NCBI GenBank assembly: GCA_038380435.1
Contig: JAWZYU010000034.1
Span: 25,771,404-25,835,403 of the forward strand
Length of the DNA: 64,000 bases
Direction: 5' to 3'
Source of the DNA: Ryuthela nishihirai
Lineage: Eukaryota > Arthropoda > Arachnida > Araneae > Heptathelidae
Shown: positions 22,605-34,680 of the stretch, piece after piece
How the letters are laid out: every line of letters begins with the position of its first letter
Numbering within the stretch: the stretch's first letter is position 1
Position numbers and translations under genes: made by a program
Notes under the pieces: generated by a model
The model's database searches: none
The model's input: only the letters and a program-made list of their open reading frames with translations
What the model was told of the DNA's origin: nothing

Positions 22605-22991
22605 GGGGCGGGGTGGCTCAGTCGGTAGCGCGCCAGGCTCGTAATCTGTAGTTCTCAGGTTCGAGTCCCAGCTGGGTCAGCGTTGAGATTTATCTCCGCA
22701 AAATTCCCCGCCCTGCCCACGGTCAGTAGGGGACACCGGTGGGCTTGGAAAGGCCGCCGCCCGTCGGATGGGGCGTTAATCCGTGGTCCCGTGTGCGGGA
22801 GAGCCATACCCTGTGCACGTTAAAGAACATGCTGGATGGCCTTGATGGGGGGCTACCATCTGTCTCCCAACAGCTGTTCCAGTGGGTCCCCTCCTCCAAC
22901 CTTCTCTGAGCCTTCGGGGTCCATGTGACCTGGCCATTTAGCCCATGGTGTGCAAAAAAGTGCCGCTCAGAGATAAAACAACCCAACCCAA
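22605..22991 (+). mobile_element. SINE-1 copy, full length
   Basis: Complete head, body and tail (aaaacaacccaaccc). Direct repeats ccccctttctt (22594-22604 and 22992-23002) flank it. Confidence 0.92.
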
Positions 22992-23413
22992 CCCCCTTTC
23001 TTTTTCAGATCTGTTATGGAGATACGAATATAGAAGGAGGAGAATAAAATCTCCCATAAGCTTTTAACTGCAGTGCTACAAGGCTACGGATACACGCGCT
23101 GTGCTGTAGGGAAGCCGCTTTTGGTGATCTCAGGGGCTAAGGTACTTCCGTATTTGTTTCCGTGAGAACTTTTATATTCGGCGGCTGTTGTTTTTAGTGT
23201 CGTAAAATTTTCAAATTTTTTTAATATGTATTATAAGCATTTGGGAATGTTTTTGCATTATGTGAAATGTCTTTTTTTTTCTCTTTCGTTTTCTTTTTCT
23301 CCTTCAGCACTTTTGCGTATGTTCCTGAAAGGAAATATTAGTAAGATCTTGATTATATATATTATTATAAATTGTATCATAGTTTTTAAATGCACTGCAT
23401 TCCTTACTAATAT
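22992..23413. other. No recognised feature
   Basis: AT-rich sequence between two SINE insertions. It has an open frame from about 23226 with pyrimidine-rich codons, but nothing resembling a known domain. Confidence 0.4.
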
Positions 23414-23786
23414 GGGGCGGGAGTGGCTCAGTCGGTAGCGCGCCAGGCTCGTAATCTGTAGTTCCCAGGTTCGAGTCCCAGCTGGGTCAGCGTTGAGGTT
23501 TATCTCCGCAATAATTCCCCGCCTTGCCCACGGTCAGTAGGGGACACCGATGGGTTTGGAAAGGCCGCCGTCCTTCGGATGGGACGTTAAGCCGTGGCTC
23601 CGTGTGCGGGAGAACCATACCCTGTGCACGTTAATGAACACGGTGGATGGCCTTGACGGGAGGCTACCATCTGTCTTCTAACAGCTGTTCCAGTGGGTCC
23701 CCTCCCCCAACCTTCTCTGAGCCTGCGGGGTTCATGTGACCTGGCCATTTAGCCCATGGTGTGCAAAAAAGGGCCGCTCAGAGGTA
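23414..23786 (+). mobile_element. SINE-1 copy, first half of an inverted SINE pair
   Basis: Full-length forward copy with head gggcgggagtggctcagtcgg. Its tail stops at gctcagaggt, where it is fused directly to an inverted second copy. Confidence 0.9.
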
Positions 23787-23990
23787 TGGCTCTCCCGCAC
23801 ACGGGGCCACGGCTTAGCGTCCCATCCGACGAACGGCGGCCTTTCCAAGCCCATCGGTGTCCCCTACTGACGGTGGGCAGGGCGGGTAATTTTGCGGAGA
23901 TAAATCTCAACGCTGACCCAGCTGGGACTCGAACCTGGGAACTACAGATTATGAGCCTGGCGCGCTACCGACTGAGCCACCCCAGCCCCA
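23787..23990 (-). mobile_element. SINE-1 5' half, inverted, fused to the preceding copy
   Basis: Begins in mid-body (atggctctcccgcac) on the minus strand and runs to the tRNA-like head at 23990. Together with 23414-23786 it makes a foldback of about 200 bp per arm. Confidence 0.9.
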
Positions 23991-24249
23991 ATAATCAAAA
24001 GAGCTTTGATTTTCAAGAAATGTAATTATTTATTGAAATTCAGTCAGTCATATCAGTCGGATCCGTTTGATATTCTACAAAAATGATGTATTTTTTAAAT
24101 TTTTTTTATCTATTTAAAGAATTTAAAATATTGCTTGACTTCTAGATTATTTTGAAAATTATTAATTACGAATGACATTTAACGAACATTAAAGCTCTGT
24201 TGTTCGTTAAAGCCAATGAACACAATGCTAAGAAATTGACCCTTACGGC

Positions 24250-24523
24250 CTTATTGCCACAAAATTCCCCTCCGTTCCCTCGGTCAGTAGGGGACACCTA
24301 TGTGCTTTAAATGTCGCCTCCATCCGATGGGACGTTAAGCCACGGACCGTGTGCTGGAGAGCCATAGCCTGTGAACGTTAAAGAACGCGACGTATGACCT
24401 TGGGCGGAAGGCTACATCTGTCTGTTGACAGTGTACCGTGGGTCCTTTCCCCCAACCTTCTCGAAGCCTTTGGGATCATTGTGACCTGGCCATTTAGCCC
24501 ATTGTGCACTAAAAAAGTGCCGC
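24250..24523 (+). mobile_element. SINE-1 remnant, head missing
   Basis: Old copy: the body (cggtcagtaggggacacc, gatgggacgttaagcc, acgttaaagaacgcg) and tail region (ctggccatttagccc) are recognisable with many changes. The tRNA-like head is absent. Confidence 0.8.
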
Positions 24524-24562
24524 ATATCACTAATAATTCATTCTTATATTATTAACCGTCCC

Positions 24563-24765
24563 GTGCCGAGTGACTAGTTTTCATCGGAATGATTGTCCAC
24601 TGATCAAAGGGACCTGGGTTCGAATCCCGGCTAAGGCCTGGATATTTCTTTTGTTCTGTTTCTGCTGAGGTCTCGACTTCCTCACAGATCTAATCTATGG
24701 CGTATAAACTGGCAGGCTCCTGTCAGACATCTGTGATATGTGGCAAGCAGCTGCTTGAGGGGTCA
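24563..24765 (+). mobile_element. SINE-2 copy, full length, diverged
   Basis: The head is ccgtcccgtgccgagtg with the B-box ggttcgaatcc. The body follows (tctgctgaggtctcg, aaactggcaggctcctgtc) and then the terminus gcaagcagctgcttgagggg. Confidence 0.82.
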
Positions 24766-25095
24766 TTTATTATTAATTTACAATCGCTTTATCACAAAAT
24801 AAAAATATTAGTTCTGTTTGAAAGGAAAAGGTTAAAAACACTGCTAAAAACTGAAAGTTTGTGGTTAACATCATTTTTTTCAAACTCAAGGAATCATTCA
24901 TTTATTAAAGACAAAGAATACGTAAAAAATAATCGAAAGCAAAATGATGCTTATTTTTTAAATACTAAATACTGATTAAAAGTTTTAAATTTTAATGAAA
25001 AAAAAATTATACTCTTTATATTTACTTATTGTTTTTCCACAATTACAAGATATATGTGAAATTTAAATTATTCTGAACCAGTCCTAGGATGAAAA

Positions 25096-25385
25096 CCTCT
25101 GTGACATTTTAAGCCCGGAGTCGTCTCTGCTATTTTAAGCTCGGCATCGTCTGAGATATTTTGCACCCCAAATTGTCTGCGTAATTTTGAGCCCCAATTC
25201 GTCTGTGTTATTCTGATATCTAAGTCGTCCGTGTTATTCTGATATCTAAATCGTCCGTGTTATTTTGAACCCAAAGTCATCTGGTTATTTTGGGCCCCAG
25301 TTAGTCTCTCAGGTTTTGAGCCCAAAGCCATCTCTGCTATTTTGAGCCTGAAGTTGTCTGTGCTATTTTGCTCCCAATCTCGAAT
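25096..25385. repeat. 26-bp minisatellite
   Basis: About 11 diverged units of the form cgtctgtgttattttgagccccaa. Two adjacent units (cgtccgtgttattctgatat) are near-identical. Non-coding. Confidence 0.75.
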
Positions 25386-25417
25386 TCACCTCTATTCTAT
25401 CTATCTGCACCACCTTA

Positions 25418-25801
25418 GGGGCGGGGGTGGCTTAGTTGGTAGAGTGCCAGGTTCGTAATTTGTAGTTCCCAGGTTCGAGTCCCAGCTGGGTCAGCGTTGA
25501 GATTTATCTCCGCAAAATTTCCCGCCCTGCCCGCGGTCAGTAGAGGACACCGATGGACTTGGAAAGGCCGCCGTCCGTCGGATGTAACGTTAAGCCGTGG
25601 CCCCGTGTGTGGGAGAGCTATTCCCCGTGCACGTTAAAGAACACGCTGGATGGCCTTGACGGGAGGGTACCATCTGTCTCCCAACAGCTGTTCCAGTGGG
25701 TGCCCTCCCCCAACCTTCTCTGAGCCTTCGGGGTCCATGTGACCTGGCCATTTAGCCCATGGTGTGCAAAAAAGTGCCGCTCAGAGGTAAAACAACCCAA
25801 C
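25418..25801 (+). mobile_element. SINE-1 copy, full length
   Basis: Head, body and tail complete. Flanking direct repeats ctgcaccacctta (25405-25417) and ctgcacaacctta (25802-25814) differ by one base. Confidence 0.92.
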
Positions 25802-25902
25802 CTGCACAACCTTAAAGCTAAAGACGTTATTTTATTCAGTAGTAAAGAATCACAAAATGTGTCCTGTAGACATGGAACTCATGAAATAACAAGCTGAAAA
25901 AA

Positions 25903-25952
25903 AATTGGTTTTGCAGTGAGTGGGTTCAAATTCCACTCATGGCAAAACCAAT
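25903..25952. repeat. Imperfect hairpin with a B-box-like loop
   Basis: Arms aattggttttgcagtgagtgg and ccactcatggcaaaaccaatt pair with two mismatches around a short loop. The sequence gggttcaaattcc across the loop resembles a Pol III B-box. It may be a transposon end or a decayed tRNA-like stem. Confidence 0.4.
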
Positions 25953-26161
25953 TATTTCACGTTATTTTATATCAGCGTTGCCAGATTCCATGTACGAAAG
26001 AGGATGTATCGTGCGTTAATCCCGTAACCTGCATAGTTCTGTAACGTGCATGCAAGAGGCTGGCTTGTGCAATGTTTATTTTCTGATTTTTTGCTACCTT
26101 GAAGTGAATGAGTTTTGTTTTAGGAACTTTTTACGTTGCGTGAGTTTGCAATATCGCAGCA

Positions 26162-26382
26162 GTGAATATATTTCATAAAGAATCGATGTTTCAGCGTTTC
26201 CTCAAGGATTCTGCTGCTACGCACATTTTTATATATTTGGATCGACGTGCTTTGAAATGTAGTGTCGTGTGCCCAGTAAGGCGTTTAAATATCAACGAGC
26301 TAGCCGATCGTTTCGGTTACTGGAAATCTAAAGCTCTAGAAGATGATGTCGAAAACTTGCGCTGGAGGGCATTTCAAAGTAA
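26162..26382 (+). other. Unidentified open frame, possible exon fragment
   Basis: The frame begins MNIFHKESMFQRFLKD and runs to ...ENLRWRAF before GTAAGA, a good splice-donor match near 26382. It contains a charged stretch (LADRFGYWKSKALEDDVEN). I do not recognise the family. A SINE-1 follows at once. It could be a host exon or part of a retroelement. Confidence 0.2.
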
Positions 26383-26406
26383 GAGTTTTAATTCTTTTAG
26401 TTGTTG

Positions 26407-26791
26407 TTTGGGTTGTTTTACCTCTGAGCGGCACTTTTTTTGCACACCATGGGCTAAATGGCCAGGTCACATGGACCCCGAGGGCTCAGAGAAGGTTGGG
26501 GGAGGAGACCCACTGGAACAGCTGTTGGGAGACAGATGGCAGCCTCCCGTCAAGGCCATCCAGCGTGTTCTTTAAAGTGCACAGGGTATGGTTCTCCCGC
26601 ACACGGGGCCACGGCTTAACATCCCATCCGACGGACGGCGGCCTTTCCAAGCCCATCGGTGTCCCCTACTGACCGTGGACAGGGCGGGGAATTTTGCGGA
26701 GATAAATCTCAACGCTGACCCAGCTGGGACTCGAACCTGGGAACTACAGATTACGAGCCTGGCACGCTACCGACTGAGCCACCCCCGCCCC
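26407..26791 (-). mobile_element. SINE-1 copy, full length
   Basis: Tail at the left (ggttgttttacctctgagc), tRNA-like head at the right. I found no clear target-site duplication. Confidence 0.9.
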
Positions 26792-27151
26792 TTCAATGAT
26801 AATAAGAATAAGGTGATTAAAGAGAGGCAGTTTTGTTTCAATGACCAAAGTAGACCTAAGTGGTCAGTAACTATTAATAAAAAGTGTATTGATAGTAATG
26901 TTTCAGATAAACACGGAAGTTCATGAAGAGTAATGACGAAAGAAATAGGAAAGTTATCAGGAAAATGTCGGAAGGCAAAAGAAATAAGGTCTTAGGGAAA
27001 CAAGTGCGAATGAAGCTTGAAAGTGCGAATGAAGCTTGAAAGTAATAGTGCCTTTGGATCCCTAATAGAACGGAGGAATTGTAAGATGAGAGATAAAGCC
27101 TTTCATTATCTAGGAAGTAAGAGACTTCCAGATGCCCGGAAGACTAAGGGG

Positions 27152-27535
27152 TTGGGTTGTTTAACCTGTGAGCGGCACTTTTTTGTACACCATGGGCTAA
27201 ATGGCAAGGTCACATGGACCCCGAAGGCTCAGAGAAGGTTGGGGGAGGGGACCCATTGGAACAGCTGTTGGGAGACAGATGGTAGCCTCCCGTCAAGGCC
27301 ATCCAGCGTGATCTTTAACGTGCACAGGGTATGGCTCTCCCGCACACGGGGTCACGGCTTAACGTCCCATCCGACGGACGGCGGCCTTTCCAAGCCCATC
27401 GGTGTCCCCTACTGACCGTGGGCAGGGCGGGGAATTTTGCGGAGATAAATCTCAACGCTGACCCAGCTGGGACTCGAACCTGGGAACTACAGATTACGAG
27501 CCTGGCGCACTACCGACTGAGCCACCCCTGCTCCC
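27152..27535 (-). mobile_element. SINE-1 copy, full length
   Basis: Direct repeats gaagactaagggg at 27139-27151 and 27536-27548 are exact. Near-consensus sequence. Confidence 0.93.
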
Positions 27536-28055
27536 GAAGACTAAGGGGAGTATTTTGGATGTGCCATCAAAACGAGGTGTCAAACCAAGGTCAATGTCGG
27601 CGAACTTGCAACCCTCTAAGTGACCGGAAGTAGGGCCTACGCGACAGCATGCTGCTTTTAGAGAAATTTCGGGGGTGGGGGAGTTGTAATTAGGCTCCGA
27701 GTGTACAATGGAAGGGGATTGGCAACTTGAAAGTGTAAAAATGGAAGTGATGGGAGATCACCCGTTCTACCAACGCTCAAGTTAATTACTTCTAAGTGAC
27801 AGAGACGTTTTTGAACACTACAGTTAATTAACTGGACAGTCTTCCAGTGGGAACATTCATGGCTCAATTCCCTGAAGAGGTCAAAGAAAATTCGAGTGAC
27901 AAATAGACTATGAGTTTTATAAGTCTCATAAGAACTGGTAAAACTCTTTGAAGAAGGGGCTTGTCTTTTCCCTCGAATTTTATATTTATTTATTTATTGT
28001 ATATTTTTGATATATTTTATTGTTGTATATATTTTTATGTGTTCTTGGAAATATT

Positions 28056-28934
28056 TGTCCTGGGATGACTCACTGTTGTTGTTTTTCGGGTCTAAAGCTG
28101 CTCCGTGTAAGTGGTGACGAATGCCAGCAGTTGTTTATGCCGTAAACGACTAGCCTAGGGCTCTAAGGGAGCGAGTTATCTAGGCGGGAGATTTGAAGCA
28201 TTAGTTTTGGCGCGAGCTTTCGAATGAGAGGGAGTTGTTTTGATACGCGTCAGAAGGATGCCGTGAAGTGAGTGAGGGTGCGATTCCAAGAGGGAATCGA
28301 GATTCTTGGAGAATCTGTCTTTTTATTCTTGTGCTTCACAAGGAACCCAGTGTAGGTTGGGTTGTTTTACCTCTGAGCGGCACTTTTTTGCACACCATGG
28401 GCTAAATGGCCAGGTCACATGGACCCCGAAGGCTCAGAGAAGGTTGGGGGAGGGGACCCACTGGAACAGCTGTTGGGAGACAGATGGTAGACTCCCGTCA
28501 AGGCCATCCAGCGTGTTCTTTAACGTGCACAGGGTATGTCTCTCCCGCACACGGTGCCACGGCTTAACGTCCCATCCGACGGACGGCGGCCTTTCCAAGC
28601 CCATCGGTGTCCCCTACCGACCGCGGGCAGTGCGGGGAATTTTGCGGAGATAAATCTCAACACTGACCCAGCTGGGACTCGAACCTGGGAACTACAGATT
28701 ACGAGTCTGGCGCGCTACCGACTGAGCAACCCACCCAACCAGGGTAGGCAAAGGTTGGTTATCCTTTCGCCAAGTTCGAGGTCTGTAAAGGGAAGAATCG
28801 CAAAGTGTGCTGTTCTCCACCTCATTATACTATTGTTTGCAAGCAGTGAGGCAGCAAAGGTCCGCGGAGTGGAGCTCATTTCCAGCACGTAGCTGTATAT
28901 ATTGTGAATAAAACTGTGTCGTCCCTATCTAACT
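28056..28934 (+). other. Possible LTR remnant, split by a SINE
   Basis: After an AT-rich tract a more GC-balanced block begins with tgttgttgtttttcgggtc and ends with tgtgaataaaactgtgtcg, an AATAAA-containing R-region-like end. SINE-1 28357-28736 interrupts it. No second LTR or gag/pol is recognised, so this is weak. Confidence 0.25.
28357..28736 (-). mobile_element. SINE-1 copy, full length
   Basis: Flanked by aacccagtgtagg (28344-28356) and aaccagggtagg (28737-28748), a slightly decayed target-site duplication. Confidence 0.9.
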
Positions 28935-28944
28935 CTCGTTCAGT

Positions 28945-29332
28945 TATTGTTGTTGTTTTACCTCTGAGCGACACTTTTTTTGCACACCATGGGCTAAATG
29001 GCCAGGTCAGAAGGACCCCGAAGGCTCAGAGAAGGTTGGGGGAGGGGACCCATTGGAACAGCTGTTGGGAGACAGATGGTAGCCTCCCGTCAAGGCCATC
29101 CAGCGTGTTCTTTAACGTGCACAGGGTATGGCTCTCCCGCACACGGGGCCACGGCTTAACGTCCCATCCGACGGACGGCGGCCTTTCCAAGCCCATCGGT
29201 GTCCCCTACTGACCGTGGGCAGGGCGGGGAATTTTGCGGAGATAAATCTCAACGCTGACCCAGCTGGGACTCGAACCTGGAAATTACAGATTACGAGCCT
29301 GGTACGCTAGCGACTGAGCCACCCCCGCCCCA
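28945..29332 (-). mobile_element. SINE-1 copy, full length
   Basis: Direct repeats ctcgttcagt (28935-28944 and 29333-29342) are exact. It sits immediately upstream of the LINE at 29343. Confidence 0.93.
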
Positions 29333-29342
29333 CTCGTTCAGT

Positions 29343-30880
29343 ACTTGATGGACAAAATGTTAAAAATGAAATTAAGATCCCCCTCACATATATTTTCAAC
29401 TTGTCACTTCAGAAGGAAATTTTTCCAAATGAAATGAAACTACCAAAAATAATACCTATTCACAAGAGTAAAAACCTGAAAGATATAAAGAATTACAGAC
29501 CAATTTCTTTACTCTCAGTTTTCGCCAAAATTTTCGAGAAATTAATGCATAAATGTATATATAAATTTATATCAAACAGAAAGCTAATTATACCAGAACA
29601 ATATGGTTTTCAACATGGCAAATCTATACAAGGTGCTATTATAGATACCTATGATTATATTGTTAATAATCTTGAACATCAGCGAGTTGGCTTGGCTGTA
29701 TATTTAGATTTGTCTAAAGCATTCGATTGTGTAGATCATGAAATTCTCTTGGAAAAGATTAGACACTACGGGCTTCGAGGGAAAATAAATAATTGGCTTA
29801 AAAGCTACCTATTTCAAAGACCAGCGTTTGTACAAGTCAATAGGACTATATCTGAACAAATCAAATTCAATAGGGGAGTGCCACAGGGTTCTGTGCTGGG
29901 ACCTTTATTATTCCTTTGTTTATAAATGATATTCAATCACAAAAGGGAGCAGCTAAACTAGTTATGTATGCAGATGATATAAATGTCATTTCTTTCCATA
30001 CTGATGTAAGGACTTTAGTAGAAGAAACAAATACTCTAATTGGAAATATGCATAAATGGATCACATATAATAAACTAGCTATAAATATTTCTAAAACAAA
30101 GTGTATGATCTTTAAGAACAAGAATAAAAAACTGAATTACAACGAAATAAATATTTTGATGAATGATAAAAAGATTGAAATATGTGAATATATAAAATTT
30201 CTTGGACTCTGGGTAGATGCTAATTTAACTTGGAATTATCATATTAACCAGCTACTATTCTATACTACTAACTATTATATATTATATATTATATAGCTAC
30301 TAACTATTTCAAAAAATATTGGATCGATTGGGAGGATTAAAAAATATGTAAATCAACAAACTTTGATAAATTTATGTTATGCATTACTGTACCCACATTT
30401 AATATATGGAATTAGTGTTTGGGGAGATACTAGTTCAGCCAATTTGAATAGTTTATTTTGTCTGCAAAAGAGAATTATGAGATATATTCTAAGATTAAAT
30501 TTCAGAAATCCGGTACAACACTTGATGGCAGAAAATGGAATACTAAATATATATAATATTTAAAAGTATGTTATGGGGAATTTTGTATACAGAATGAAGA
30601 ATAAAATGATAGAGTACTCGGAACTTTACTGCTGCTTAGAAAGAACGAAGACTTTCAGTTATGATACTCGACTTAAGAACAAGATCATGTTGCCCCTATA
30701 TATAAGAAATCTATAGGCCAGAGATCAATACATTGGCATTAAGATTTGGAATGACGAGATACCAGAGGATACTGCTGCAATGGAACAATATAGAACTTTT
30801 AAATTTAAATATAAACTACCCTTATTACCAAGTCAATGATAGAGTCAGACCACAAAAATTCATGTGCTCAAATAAATGTA
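29343..30880 (+). mobile_element. Jockey/CR1-like LINE, 5'-truncated
   Basis: Holds RT from before motif 1 to the C-terminal tail and lacks ORF1 and endonuclease, as in ordinary 5' truncation. The codons are very AT-rich compared with the LINE at 17-22 kb. It ends in an AT-rich 3' region near 30880-31060. Confidence 0.75.
29401..30840 (+). pseudogene. Reverse transcriptase of Jockey/CR1-like LINE
   Basis: The first frame (29401-29925) has IIPIHKSKNLKDIKNYRPIS, then motif A LDLSKAFDCVDHEILL and GVPQGSVLGPLLF. A one-base frameshift at about 29916-29925 leads to the second frame (to 30296), with the intact catalytic box YADD (residues 18-21) and IKFLGLWVDANLTW. A short ATATTATATT expansion near 30270-30295 breaks it again. 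Thumb sequence lies in 30363-30563, followed by C-terminal remnants (IKIWNDEIPED) to about 30840. The catalytic residues survive, so this copy is younger than the LINE at 1-2.5 kb but cannot make one protein. Confidence 0.8.
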
Positions 30881-31072
30881 TAAATGTATAAATTAAGGTC
30901 ACCTGCATTGTTTTAAATTTAAGTGTATTTCAGGGAACATTTATTCAAAAGCTACGGCTTATTATGTTCTCCTTTTTCACCTGTCTGTGAACTTGTCTGT
31001 GTTTTATCTACCAATATATGTATGTTTGGGTGAAAAAAACTTCAAATCAATTCAATTCCTATTCTTCATTCA

Positions 31073-31459
31073 GGTCGGGGGTGGCTCAGTCGGTAGCGCG
31101 CACAGGCTCGTAATCCGTAGTTCCCAGGTTCGAGTCCCAGCTGGGTCAGCGTTGAGATTTATCTCTGCAAAATTCTCCGCCCTGCCCACGGTCAGTAGGG
31201 GACACCGATGGGCTTGGAACGGACGCCGTCCGTCGGATGGGACGTTAAGCCGTGGCCCCGTGTGCGGGAGAGCCATACCCTGTGTACGTTAAAGAACACG
31301 CTGGATGGCCTTGACGGGAGGCTACCATCTGTCTCCCAACAGCTGTTCCAGTGGGTCCCCTCCCCCCAACCTTCTTTTAGCCTCGGGGTCCATGTGACCT
31401 GGCCATTTAGCCCATGGTGTGCAAAAGGTGCCGCTCAGATGTAAAACAACCCAACCCTG
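31073..31459 (+). mobile_element. SINE-1 copy, full length
   Basis: Exact direct repeats ttcttcattca (31062-31072 and 31460-31470). Complete head, body and tail. Confidence 0.93.
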
Positions 31460-31589
31460 TTCTTCATTCAACACAGTAAAGCTGAGGCATACAGTGGCAC
31501 GGGCTTAAAAACCCGGGAATCTGTGAATTACACTGAAGTGAATTAAGTAGTAATTTCATCGTTCGTCTCTCTCCTGTTCGGACTGGGTC

Positions 31590-31732
31590 ATCAAATCTGA
31601 TGCAGTCGGACAGGATCTGAACCCCCGGTCATCACACCTCCCCTCAACATTCTCTGAGCTCTCGCGGTCTTTGTGAATTGGCTATTAAGCCCATTGGGTG
31701 CAGAAAAGTGCAGCCCGGAGATAAAATAAATT
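31590..31732 (+). mobile_element. SINE-1 3' remnant
   Basis: Only the 3' part is recognisable (cccctcaacattctctgagc, then ggctattaagcccattggg and a gataaaataa tail), strongly diverged. Confidence 0.5.
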
Positions 31733-31855
31733 AAATCCGTAGTTAAAGAGTGCTAAAGGAGAAAAATAAACTTCATTCTCTTTGAAAACGAGCAGCTCTT
31801 ATCGCGACAGGTGATATGTCACTCTTCCAGTTAGTAAATTTTATCAGCACTGGAG

Positions 31856-32267
31856 GGGGGCGGGGGTGGCTCAGTCGGTAGCGCGCCAGGCTCGTAACTG
31901 TAGTTCCCAGGTTCGAGTCCCAGCTGGGTCAGCGTTGAGATTTATCTCCGCAAAACTCCCCGCCCTGCCCACGGTCAGTAGGGGACACCGATGGGCTTGG
32001 AAATGCTACCGGCCGTCGGATGGGACGTTAAGCCGTGGCCCCGTGTGCGGAAGAGACATACACTGTGCGCGTTAAAGAACACGCTGGATGGCCTTGACGG
32101 GAGGCTACCATCTGTCTCCCAACAGCTGTTCCAGTGGGTCCCCTCCCCCAACCTACTCTGAGCCTTCGGGGCCCATGTGACCTGGCCATTTAGCCCATGG
32201 CTAAATGGCCAGGTCACATGGGCCCTGGCCATGCAAAAAGTGCCACTCAGTGGTAAAACAACCCAAC
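31856..32267 (+). mobile_element. SINE-1 copy carrying an internal hairpin
   Basis: Direct repeats tcagcactggag (31844-31855) and tcagcactagag (32268-32279). The copy is about 30 bp longer than others because a 25-bp inverted duplication (32169-32225) was added near its 3' end. Confidence 0.92.
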
Positions 32268-32408
32268 TCAGCACTAGAGACATCTACTGGAGGTTTTATC
32301 GAAGAAATGTGACAAAATTTATAAAGGAGTGTACATGTTATCTTTTTGGCTCCAGCACTTCGTTTCATTGAAAAAGAGTTTTATAGCAGTTGGAATATCA
32401 CAGAGGTT

Positions 32409-32800
32409 ATATAGGGTCATTTTACCTCTGAGAGGCACCTTTTCTGCATACAATGGACTAAATGGCCAAATTCACAAGAACCCCCAAGGCTCAGAGAAGG
32501 TTAGGAGAAGGGGATTCGCTGGACAGCTGTTAGGAGACAGATGAAAACTTCCCGTTAATGCCATCCAATGTGTTCTTTAATGTGCCCATGGTATTATGGC
32601 TTTCTCCTGAACACCGAGTCACAGCTTTAGGCCCATCTGACGGACGATAGTCTTTCAAGACCATTGGTACTCATACTGACCGAGGGCAGGGTGAGGAGGT
32701 TTAGCAGAGATAAATCTTGACGCTGACCCACGTGGGACTCGAACCTGGATGCTGCAGATTAGGAGTCTGGTGCGCTACCAAGTGAACCAATGCTCGTCCC
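32409..32800 (-). mobile_element. SINE-1 copy, old and diverged
   Basis: All parts are recognisable on the minus strand (tttacctctgagaggcacc through gggactcgaacctgg), with many substitutions. Confidence 0.85.
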
Positions 32801-33300
32801 CATTGATGAGGGTGATGAGGCTGTCCAAAATATATTATTAAGCGAAAAGTTATGTGTCTTTACCAATAATTGTGCCCAATTTTGAACGGAAATAAATTGA
32901 TACATCTGAATAAAAAGCGAAAGGTATTATTATACTTATAATTATTAAAAAGCGAAAAAAAATTAAAAGCGAAATAAATTAATAAAAAGCGAAAGGTATA
33001 TTTTTTTTTCTATTCCGCTTCTAAAAAACGAGCTAATGTTTTCACTTTATCGTCTGTCTGTTTATTCATCTGTAGATATTCAACATTTTTTGCTTTTAGT
33101 GTTCAGAGATTAATTAAAAATTCTTTCTCAGTTGGATAGCTAGATATCGATGAAATATTAGAATTTAGATATTCCTAATCTCCAAAAAGTTTTTATTCTG
33201 CTCTCTAAGGGTGGATTTTTTTTTTAAATTGCAATGTTATTAACAAATATTGCAAATGATGTATTTATGCTGGAAATGTGAATTTTTTTTAGTGGGATGG

Positions 33301-33684
33301 GTTGGGTTGTTTTACCTCTGAGCGGCACTTTTTTGCACACCATGGGCTAAATGGCCAGGTCACATGGACTCCGAAGGCTCAGAGAAGGTTGGGGGAGTGG
33401 ACCCACTGGAACAGCCGTTGGGAGACAGATGGTAGCCTCCCGTCAAGGCCATCCAGCGTGTTCTTTAACGTGCACAGGGTATGGCTCTTCCGCACACGGG
33501 GCCACGGCTTAACGTCCCATCCGACGGACGGCGGCCTTTCCAAGCCCATCGGTGTCCCCTACTGACCGTGGGCGAGGCGGGGAATTTTGCGGAGATAAAT
33601 CTCAACGCTGACCCAGCTGGGACTTGAACCTGGGAACTAAAGATTACGAGCCTTGCACACTACCGACTAAGCCACCCCCGCCCC
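33301..33684 (-). mobile_element. SINE-1 copy, full length
   Basis: Near-consensus minus-strand copy; no clear flanking duplication identified. Confidence 0.9.
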
Positions 33685-33910
33685 AGGTGGTTAGGGAAAC
33701 GCCATTTTTTTAAAGAGATAATTGTTTGTTTGTAAAGATTAATTGAAATTTCTTTTTGGGTTGGATAGATATTGATGAAGCATTACAATTCGCATATTTC
33801 GAATCTCTCAAACATTTAAACTACACCATCTAACGGTGGCATTTTGATGTTGGAATGTGAAGGTCAAAAGTGTCTATTCGCAGAAATAAGTTCAACCTTT
33901 ACCCCCAGAG

Positions 33911-34082
33911 TAGCCGTCCCGTGGCCGAGTGGTTAGCGTGCTTGGCTACTGATCAAATGGACTTGGATTCGAGCCCCGGGTAAGGCATGAATGTTTGTGT
34001 TGTCCTTACAGCCTTTCTACTATGGCGTATAAAATAACATGCTCCTGTTAGACGTCTGTGGTAAACAGCTGCTTGAGGTTTT
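33911..34082 (+). mobile_element. SINE-2 copy, full length
   Basis: Head agccgtcccgtggccgagtgg, B-box-like ggattcgagcc, body and the cagctgcttgagg terminus. It occupies a place in this foldback relative comparable to the SINE-2 at 3776-3976. Confidence 0.85.
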
Positions 34083-34389
34083 TTTTTAACGCCCAGGTGT
34101 GTGGGAAACGCAAATTCTTTTAAAGGGAAAATTGTCTTGTTAAAAGGGTTTTCTTTAAAAGGGTCTCCGTTTTATGGGTTTCGTTTTAAGGGAAAATTGG
34201 GAAATTTGGTTTAGTTGGATTACTAATGAAATATATTTTGCATTTTTCAAATCCTCAGATAGTTTAAATTTACATCGTTACAGGTCACTAAATATGGAAA
34301 CCGTGAAACCTTTTTCGAATGAACTTTCACTAAAACCGTGAAAACTTTTATCGAATGTTGCAAGTGATCTATTTAGGGGGAGAAATGGG

Positions 34390-34680
34390 AAATTTCGGTG
34401 ATAGACGACCGAGATACAGATTTCGGTGATTGGATACAGATTTCGGTGGTAGACGACCGAGATACAGATTTCGTTGGTAGACGACCGAGATAGATTTCGG
34501 TGATTGGATACAGATTTCGGTGGTAGATGACCGAGATACAGATTTCGGTGGTAGACGACCGAGATACAGATTTCGGTGGTAGACGACCGAGTACAGATTT
34601 CGGTGGTAGATGACCGAGATACAGATTTCGGTGGTAGGCGACCGAGATACAGATTTCGGTGGTGGACGACCGACAACAGA
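34390..34680. repeat. 28-bp minisatellite
   Basis: Units of 28 bp (ttcggtggtagacgaccgag plus atacagat) alternate with 20-bp short units (ttcggtgattggatacagat); about 11 in total. Three overlapping minus-strand frames are open across it, which is expected of a short repeat without stops and is not evidence of coding. Confidence 0.9.
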
